Below, in pieces: positions 56,809-64,000 of a DNA stretch of 64,000 bases (position 1 is its first letter; each line of letters begins with the position of its first letter). A program made the position numbers and the translations under genes. This DNA comes from Glebionis coronaria (Eukaryota; Streptophyta; Magnoliopsida; Asterales; Asteraceae): positions 569,095,469 through 569,159,468 of the forward strand of contig CM046876.1 of the NCBI GenBank assembly GCA_025667525.1, written 5' to 3'. The notes beneath the pieces were generated by a model. That model was not told where the DNA came from and did not search any database. It was given only the letters and a program-made list of their open reading frames with translations.

Positions 56809-59155
56809 CTATTCTTGTATTTGAGTGAGAAGAAATCTCATCAAGTCAACTCCTACTCCACTAGTATAATCCACCTTCAACTTGGTGCTCACCATCTTCT
56901 TCAAAACTTCTTGTGACAATGGATAAACCCTATCAACCAACAAGAATTCTGAAAACTTTGTTGTGTAGAGATGGTAGACTCCAACAGCCGAATACAAACG
57001 CCACTCCAAAGTACTCAAATCTTCCAAATCCAACCAAACTGGATTAGATTCATCATGATCAAACATTCTCTTGAATGTTGACCATATTTTTATTCCATTC
57101 AAAGATGAAGGAGCTTCAGCCTCATACTTCTCCTTCATTAAACTCCAAAGAGTTTCCAAGTCTTCTCTGTCAACACTTCCAAACATAGACATAAGTGAGG
57201 AAAAGACATATACCTTATCCCCATACCTTGTTCTCTTCCAGAAACCTGTTGTTGAATCTTATTCATACTTGGTAATGGGGTTTCTGAAGTCAAGAGGTAC
57301 AATTGAAGTCGTATCACCAACCTCCAAAGGTGAAAGCTCCAAATTTTTCTTCAAAGCACCTTTATTGAATCTTGGATCCAATGGACTGAATTCTGGAAAC
57401 AAAAACTTTACTTCCTTCTTCACAGGCCTAGATGCTATTGATGCCTTCTTGATTCTCAATTGTTCCTCAATATCCTCTCTTCTTTCAGCAGACAATTGAA
57501 GATGTGTGTTATGCTCACTAACCTGTTCCTAAATAGGGTAAGCCAAATACTCCAACTCGTCAAACGATAAAGCTCTCAACTTCTTATATGTCCAACCAAC
57601 TTGGTGACCTCTAAGCAATAAGTAGTACAACTCTCTCCTAGTTTTCTTCGACTTTTCTTTAACATTAGAAGCATTGTTTGCAAGGATTACCTTAACATCA
57701 TGCTAAATCCTTAGCAACAATTCCAATGCCCAGATCTTCATGGAGAGTGTAATGTTTGGATCATCCAAGTTTGAGTCTTCATACATGTGGTACATATTGA
57801 CAACCTCAGGCACATCAAAATCAATTTGCAGCCTTAGTTGCCTCAAATTCTCCTTGGTAATCTCATCCTTACCATACTCTAATTTCTCTGGTTCATCATC
57901 AAGGTCCATATCAGTAGTTGAACCATGTTCACTTTCCTCATCACTATCACTAGCTCTTCTAACTCCCTCAGACTCTAAACTAATCCGAGCCTCTATATCC
58001 CCTTTCTTTAATCCACTTCGCTCTTGTTCATCTAATTGTTGAACCAACATATCATCAAACTTAACTTGTGCAGCATCCTTGGGGACCTGAGCCTCTACCA
58101 TTATCCCTTTTCCCTTATCCAACGGATCAATGATAGGCAAACTAGTTGTAGATACCTGAGAAGAAGCCTCTCTAATTACCAAAGGTGGTTGGGATACACC
58201 AATGATACATGCAGGTTTGTCAGCGGCTACAAACAAAGTGTCAGCGGGTTGATTGGTCTTGTCAACGGCTGAACCTGAAATTTCCTACTGCAACATCAAT
58301 TCTACAAAGGATAACTGCTTGGGTGTCACCTTTGAAGAATCAAACTTTCCTTGTTCCTTTAATCATATAAGTGCAGCAGCTACTTCCTTATCACCAAAAT
58401 AACTTTTTTAGAACACTTATCACTGAAAATGAAGGGCTCTATATGTTCATCCTCCCCTTTGTTAGAATCCTACCTAGCATCACCTGAGGACTCTACAACA
58501 AATCTTCTTCTCTTCTCTAACCTAACAATCCTCTCCCTCAAAGTATTGAGTTCAAGGTCTTGAGCTGAAAGCTTCTGTACAAGCTCTGCATTTTGCTTTT
58601 GCAAGCTAATGCAGAGTACCGTCAATTCAAGAAGAGTCGTAGGTTGCATACTTCCCTCATCCACATGGGGGAACTGAATCCCAAATGAAGAATCATGGGG
58701 CATGGAATTGGGTTTATGTACAGTGGACCTGGCTTGACCTGCATCAAGGCCAATAGGTCCAGCCACATCCATTTCACTAACCACACCAGTGGTAGTGGTT
58801 CTCTCTGCTACATGGCTAAGACCACCAAGGTAGAACCTCAGCAGTCCTTGGGCGTTTGGCTAATCGAAATTCTTGTGGTGAGGAGTCTGAGGATGTGTTT
58901 GGGTCTACATGACTAGTGTCGGGGCCTAAAACACTAGTGACAGCGGCTGACATATGAATGTCAGTGGCTGAAATGGAAGGATCAGGTTGATCAATGGTCA
59001 TTTCAATTATGGGTGCAGGGTGGTGTGGTGGTGGATCTTGTTGTTGTTCTCATTGAGGGTTTGGTTGGGGTTCTTGTTGAGGTTTTGGGTTCAAATCTGC
59101 TTGAATAACAACAAGCATTGGTGGTGTTAATGGCAAGGGTTCATAGGGAGCGGTA
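56809..59155 (-). pseudogene. Third ORF of element F, decayed homologue of the E gene
   Basis: On the minus strand several open pieces follow the order of the E protein. A Pro-rich part lies near 59100-58816 and a coiled-coil part at 58784-58470 (SMPHDS and SLQKQNAELVQKL). The middle lies at 58236-57703 (LPIIDPLDKGKG; IDFDVPEV) and the C-terminal domain at 57499-56809 (DREDLETLWSLM; TKFSEFLLVD), ending in TAG near 56808. Stops and shifts separate them. The N-terminal domain (about 250 residues) is lost because the copy is truncated near 59155. The Ala-Asp motif of E appears here as CCGCTGACA-type DNA near 58218-58270 and 58937-58965. Confidence 0.87.
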
Positions 59156-59376
59156 TTCAAGGTTATGAAATGCTTTTTAAATAAATCTTAAGACATTTTA
59201 TGATTTGATACTTTGCATTTTGGACCCTGTTGTTTTTGGGGATTTTTGTTTATTAAGATATTACTTTAAGTATTTTAGATTTAATAAAAGTTTCATTTTA
59301 GCCCTTTTAAATGATGATGTATCTGATGTGACACCATAGTAGTAGCACTTTGTCTCTTTTCAGAGCGAGGTGTTAC
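59156..59376 (+). repeat. Scrap of a gypsy-type LTR end
   Basis: About 220 bp ending GAGGTGTTACA, like an LTR 3' end. Its left edge is where element F stops, so it may be the insertion that truncated F. No partner or duplication is visible. Confidence 0.35.
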
Positions 59377-60130
59377 AAATAATCAATCAAATAAGAGATG
59401 AGCTCAATTGCACATACTACACATGATATAGGTCCTACTAACCGTATGAGTTGCAAACCATATAAATAATGCTTGATACTTTACGCTACTACTAACTCAC
59501 ACTACAACACCTAAGTGAGTCAAGTATCCAAGACCATGAATGTTTGAGAGGGTAAAGGAATAAAATCACATACCACAAACAAATGTTAAGGCAAGGATGC
59601 TAAGAACAAACACATAGTCAAGTAATGATCAAAAGAATGATCAATAGGGCGTGTGAAAGGACGAAAACATATCTTAGCCGAAAAGTGCATCCCAAGTCTT
59701 CTATGGACTAGTGCAACACACAAACTTGACCAAAGTGTATACTAAGTCTTCAAGGACTAGTATCACACTCTTCAATCTTGATATCATCATCCTATGATGT
59801 TGGAGATCAAAAGGAGATGAGTCTTCAACAAGTGTAAGTGACTCAATCCACAATCAATTTAATGATTAGTCTTCATGAGTACCTACACAAATCAAGATGC
59901 AAACTAGTAGATACATTTCAATAATAAATATAAAATGCATAAAAGCTACTAGAAAAATCATAATCACTAAGATATGATATAACAATACATTAGAAGGTCT
60001 ATTTTTTATAGAAAAAAATAATTTTCACCAAAACAAAACTTTAGTACAACCAACCATTCTCATTAGTATAGACAATAGATCGATCCAAGCTTTAAAGTAT
60101 AATATACTTTAAAGATCATGTGTGAGCATC
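59377..60130 (-). other. Leader remnant of a minus-strand copia (family H)
   Basis: About 750 bp with no coding content. The last part (60072-60130) is clearly homologous to 63155-63215 next to LTR H2 (TTTAAAGTAYAATATACTTT shared), so it is the 5' leader of an H-family element whose body is lost. Confidence 0.6.
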
Positions 60131-60142
60131 ACTCTGATACCA
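60131..60142 (-). other. Primer-binding site beside LTR H1
   Basis: The minus strand reads TGGTATCAGAGT, two bases from the LTR edge at 60145; complementary to initiator tRNA-Met. Confidence 0.8.
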
Positions 60143-60144
60143 AT

Positions 60145-61690
60145 TGTAGAAACTAGAAGGGGGATGGGATGAATAGTTTCTCTTGTTTAAGGTCCTAATT
60201 AAAAATCCTTTCAATTAGGTTGGTCTAAAAAATCCTTTTACTTGAAAACTAGTTTCATAGTTGTTAGGTTCAGTTCTAATGCATTAACAATATCTAGTGA
60301 CAATGAAATGCATTGCAAGAATGTAAGCATAAGTAAGGATTAAGGAAAGAAGAAGCCTAAGGTAAGACACCAAGATATATAGTGGTTCGGAACAAAGCTC
60401 TCTTCGTTCCTACTCCACTCCTTGATTACACCTTACTCGAGATTTACACTATATCCACAAGCTCCCTTATGGGTGGAGAAAACCTTACAACGTCGCTTAC
60501 ATTATTTTCCGACACTAAGCTAAATGTCGAGACCTAATCTTAGCTAGGACCAATCTACACACATCGCCTACTTCACATTTTCTGACATAATGCTAGATGT
60601 CGAGTTCTAATCCAAAGCTATAACCAATCTTCGTCACCCATCTTCTTTTCTGACACAAGGCTAGATGTCGAGTCCTAATCCAAAGTTAGAACCAATCTTC
60701 ACAACTCTTCACTTTCAAGTTAAGTGAGAACTCACAAGACACATACACATCACTTTGTAGTTTAGTGAGAACTAAGACACAAAACTTATTACAACTCAAG
60801 ACATATATCCAAGTATACACATATAACTTGGATCTACACAAGACAAATCCAAGTATACACATATACAATGGATTTACACAAGAATAATCCAAGTATTCAC
60901 AATTACCTTGGATCAACACAAGCCTAATCCAAGTATTCACAAATACATTGGATCTACACAAGACTCAAGCATACAAAATGATGAACATGACTAGATCTAA
61001 GAAAGGACGATCTTCATCAAGGCTTCATCTTTAATCACATCACAAATGTGTGAGTGATCTTTTCTTTGGACAAGTAAAGAAGGAGATCAAGAGGATAATC
61101 ATAAGTAAACATACTTAACAAATTAAGTGATCATTTACTAATGATTGAAAACATAGAAATAAGATAAGAAGCAGAAAGATTTGTCCCAAAAGGTTAATTG
61201 GAAAATGAAAATATGATCTACTATTTATAGGGGACAAGAACCAACAACTCTCTGGGCGCGGTTCATTAAATGGACGTGCGGTTCCATATCACTAAGGACC
61301 CGCACCCCTATTTAAGGAACCGCGACTCATAGAGTCCGCTTCTTTTTGTCATGTAGTGGGGAAATTCTATCTGGGGTAGTTTTCACCCACAAAGGATATT
61401 CCTAGGGAATTTGGAATATGCCATATTCAAAATTTTATTTTCTATTTTAATAAATTATTTTCTTAAAACTAAAGTTTATTAAAATATTTTGTCACATTTG
61501 TATAAATATGAGTATTGAGGTTAATCACTTTCTATGATCACTAAAAATGTATAAGATATGTTTGTGTAAGACTTAAATGATTATTACCTTGATGAGTGTT
61601 TGTTAAATAATTCGTCTTTCAGTTATCTTTGACGATAAATGTTTTTACGCTTTGTCGTGATCATAACTAATAAAGATTAGTTATTACAAA
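60145..61690 (-). repeat. LTR H1 of a minus-strand copia (right edge uncertain)
   Basis: The plus strand starts TGTAGAAACTAGAAGGGGG beside a primer site. It includes a TAGTGGTTCGGA segment (60380-60392) typical of such LTRs and a minus-strand TATA box near 61218-61228 (CTATAAATAGT). The right edge is not clear; I place it near 61690 where Gag-like sequence of element G begins. GCGGTTC repeats occur near 61258-61330. Confidence 0.6.
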
Positions 61691-61699
61691 TAATATTTT

Positions 61700-63161
61700 T
61701 AGGAATTGGTTGCATTAACAGAAGATATATCTTTTTTTCAAACCATAGTCATGTTTATCTTTACTATCTCTTTGAAAACTTACATCTCATCGATGCAATG
61801 TGCGTTTTTGTTAAACTTGATAAATTTTGAGTTTTGTTTAATTAATGCCTCTTGGTTGGTCCTAAGCTTTTCAATTACAAGAGCAAGTTCTTGATATGAC
61901 TCACATTTGTCATTAGATGATTTACCTCATTCTAATCTTTTTAGCTTTGCTTTTAGTTCACAAACCTCGTTTTCTAAACTTTCCTTTTTAGTTTTCAAAA
62001 GCTTGTTCTTGTTTATGATTTTGAGACTTAATTCACAAAGTTTGTTATATTCAATTTGCAAGGTGTCATCATAAATGAGGAGGAGTAGTAAGATGAGGTG
62101 GAATGTACCTCGTTGGTTTCATGCGTCATGAGTGCTAGCTCTTCCTTCTTGGGGTCATCACTTTCGTCATCACTTGCACTCCAAGCTCCACTTATGAATG
62201 CTCTTTGCGTCGTTGGCTTGGACTTTAGACAATTACCAATGAAGTGATTCGGACCACCACATTGGAATCATCTTCTTTTCTCTTTGTCTTTCTTGATGTC
62301 AAAGGGCTTTCGAGGTGTCTTTTTGTTGTCAACGGGTTGCTTAACGAATCTTCACCGCCTTTTGAAAAATTTCTTGAAGTCACGAACGGCCATGGCATAT
62401 TCTTCGTCATCGCTATCGGACTCCTGATCATCATCACTAGATTCAACTCTAGCTTTTAACGCGATTGATCTTTGTTTCTCTTTATTTACTTTGATGATCT
62501 CAAAGTCCTTTTCCATCACCATTTCGTATACCTTGAGATTCACGATAAGCTCGTCTAGTGAAAAGTTTGAGAGATCTTTAGATTCTTCGATGCCCGTGAC
62601 TTTTGCTCTCCATTTTGGATGAAGTGATCTAAGAAATTTCTTGACAATATTCTTAGTAGAGAGAGTTTCGTCAAGTGCTTTGAATGAAGTAATGATTGTG
62701 TTAAACTTAGCAAATCCCACACCAGTCGACTCTTCTTCAAGGATAGAAAATTGTTCATATTGTTGAACAAGTAGATCAATTTTGTTATCCTTGCCTTGTG
62801 AGTTTCCTTGATATGTGACTATTAACGAGTGCTAAATTTCTTGGCGGTTTGATATATGGAGATTCTTTCATACTTCTTTTTAGGTAGAGCATTGTAAAGC
62901 ATCATTTTTGCTTTTTTATTTTTTTGCCAACATTTTCTTTTGATCATCGGTTTTCTTCTCACGTGTAACCATTTCAAATTAGTTAGTGGTGACATTTTTG
63001 ACCGCTGGTGCATAATCACCTTCAATGATTATGTACCAAAGATCTATATCCTTAGATTTCACATAAGTTTAAATATGTTTTTTTAAGTATATAAAACCAT
63101 CAGTTTTAAAGAGTGGTGGTCTTTGCATAGATTGCCCTTCTTTGTAATTTTCAGAATCCAT
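61700..63161 (-). pseudogene. Decayed copia gag (element G)
   Basis: On the minus strand the start is the ATG at 63161 (MDSENYK). The best preserved part (62720-62352) is a UBN2-type Gag domain, with [16 protein letters not shown] and [14 protein letters not shown]. An acidic tail and a degraded zinc knuckle (QCGGPNHFIGNC) follow near 62270-62240, then a coiled-coil-like tail to about 61700. There are many stops and shifts. No protease, integrase or RT follows before LTR H1, so pol has been deleted. Confidence 0.85.
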
Positions 63162-63228
63162 GAATCGATTCAAATTTTAAAGTACAATATACTTTAAAGA
63201 TCTTGAGTACGTAGCTCTTGATGCCAAT
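63162..63228 (-). other. Leader and primer-binding site of element G
   Basis: A short leader between gag and LTR H2. The minus strand carries TGGCATCAAGAGCT (63213-63226), a degraded initiator tRNA-Met primer site. Confidence 0.7.
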
Positions 63229-64000
63229 TTAGAAAACTAGAAGAGGGGGGGTTGAATAGTTTTACCGATTATTTTTAGTTTCTTTGAAACTTTTTATGTG
63301 ATTAGTGTGGATATAGATCAAGTATGATAGGCTAAGTAATATAGATAGAGAAAGAATAAATCAAACCATAATTCACAAGGATTTATAGTGGTTCGACCTA
63401 CCAATATATCACTAATCTTGCCCCTACTTTCACTCCTCGAGTATCCACTCAAAAGTTCTACTTTCACTAGTCAAGAATTTCCTTTACACTAGTGGAGAAA
63501 CCTTTACACTTAGCTTACAATCTTTATCGACACCTAAGCTATGATGTCGTGTTCTTTTACACGGGTACGCTAACTCCCTTCACACTATATATTTTGTGGA
63601 CTACAACACCAACCACACTATTACACAAGTAGTAGATGAATGGGTACAACAATGGTGATTGCATAGATAACACATAACACAATCACACAATGTAAACTTT
63701 GAAGGATCAAAGCTTGGAGATAGAATTCTTGTAAGTGATCTTCAAGTGAGAAAATATCTAAATCACAAGAGACAAGAAGTAAGAGAAGAATATAAGTTAG
63801 GAGGTTAGATAAAATCAAAGATTTAAAGAGATTGATTAGAAGAGAGGTGAGTGTGATGCTTGGTATTTATAAGCAAACTCCATCAAGATGTCTTGGACCC
63901 CGCGAACCCTTTTACAAAGGGGTCTGCCCCTTTGTCAAGGGGTCTGTGACAACTCACTTTTTTTTCCTCATAAATACTTTGTCTAAGATCACACTCAAAC
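63229..64000 (-). repeat. LTR H2, 5' LTR of element G, running off the window
   Basis: Begins TTTAGAAAACTAGAAG (TG changed to TT) and resembles H1, including the TAGTGGTTCGA segment (63389-63399). A minus-strand TATA box TTATAAATACC lies near 63863-63873. AAGGGGTCTG is repeated near 63918-63948. Confidence 0.75.

Larger units (their letters stand above)
34231..59155 (-). mobile_element. Copia element F (SIRE-like), split by LARD-2 and truncated
   Basis: The minus-strand 3' LTR (34231-34690) is followed in plus coordinates by its polypurine tract and 3' leader (34691-34762). The element then resumes beyond LARD-2 at 56801 with a decayed third ORF. The LARD-2 duplication TAACA joins the two halves cleanly. 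The LTR ends (TGTTGGGAATAAA ... GGGATCAACA on the minus strand) and purine tract match element E, so E and F are one family in opposite orientation. gag, pol and the 5' LTR are missing because the copy is cut at about 59155. Confidence 0.85.

Overview
The window is 64 kb of intergenic plant DNA built from nested and tandem LTR retrotransposons. I found no host protein-coding gene. The Ty1/copia, Ty3/gypsy-derived, SINE-like and foldback elements, the AT-rich background and the style of the Gag/Pol proteins suggest a large eudicot genome. From memory of similar polyproteins I would guess Asteraceae, but I could not check this.

Layout, left to right. (1) 1-172: a tRNA-derived SINE-like repeat on the minus strand. 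(2) 173-33019: a tandem LTR-internal-LTR-internal-LTR array of one copia family. LTR 'B' (173-642 plus 15920-16156), internal 2 (gag-pol 19661-23665), LTR 'C' (23812-24516), internal 3 (gag-pol 27433-31395) and LTR 'D' (32186-33019). A third relative, element A (643-15914, target duplication TTACG), sits inside LTR B. A non-autonomous gypsy-type element, LARD-1 (6682-14013, minus strand, duplication CCTTC), sits inside A's RNase H region. Internal 2 also carries a gypsy LTR (16451-19134), and internal 3 carries a 1.35-kb foldback DNA transposon (24574-25923). All three gag-pol genes are broken. (3) 33020-34230: mostly featureless, with a decayed fragment of a retroelement accessory ORF. (4) 34231-59155: a minus-strand SIRE-like copia element F, split by LARD-2 (34768-56795, duplication TAACA). 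LARD-2 is itself split by a plus-strand copia element E (44373-56444, duplication AAAGC). (5) 59156-64000: a gypsy LTR scrap and a decayed minus-strand copia with two LTRs of one family.

Element E is the centre of interest. Its two 530-bp LTRs differ at only two positions by my reading, and its three long ORFs are open: gag (964 aa), pol (1204 aa) and a 1028-aa third ORF downstream of pol. The third ORF has no obvious signal peptide or membrane segment, and a decayed homologue sits at the same place in element F. A short motif, roughly CGCTGA(C/T)A, recurs about 40 times through E's LTRs, coding regions and spacer. In coding DNA it always reads as X-Ala-Asp. A related CCGCTGACA form recurs in F.

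A minimum order of events follows from the nesting: the copia array, then A into LTR B, then LARD-1 into A; and separately F, then LARD-2 into F, then E into LARD-2. E looks youngest. LARD-1 and LARD-2 share a primer-binding leader, an LTR block and a hairpin beside the polypurine tract whose stem sequence differs but whose shape and TCC loop are kept.
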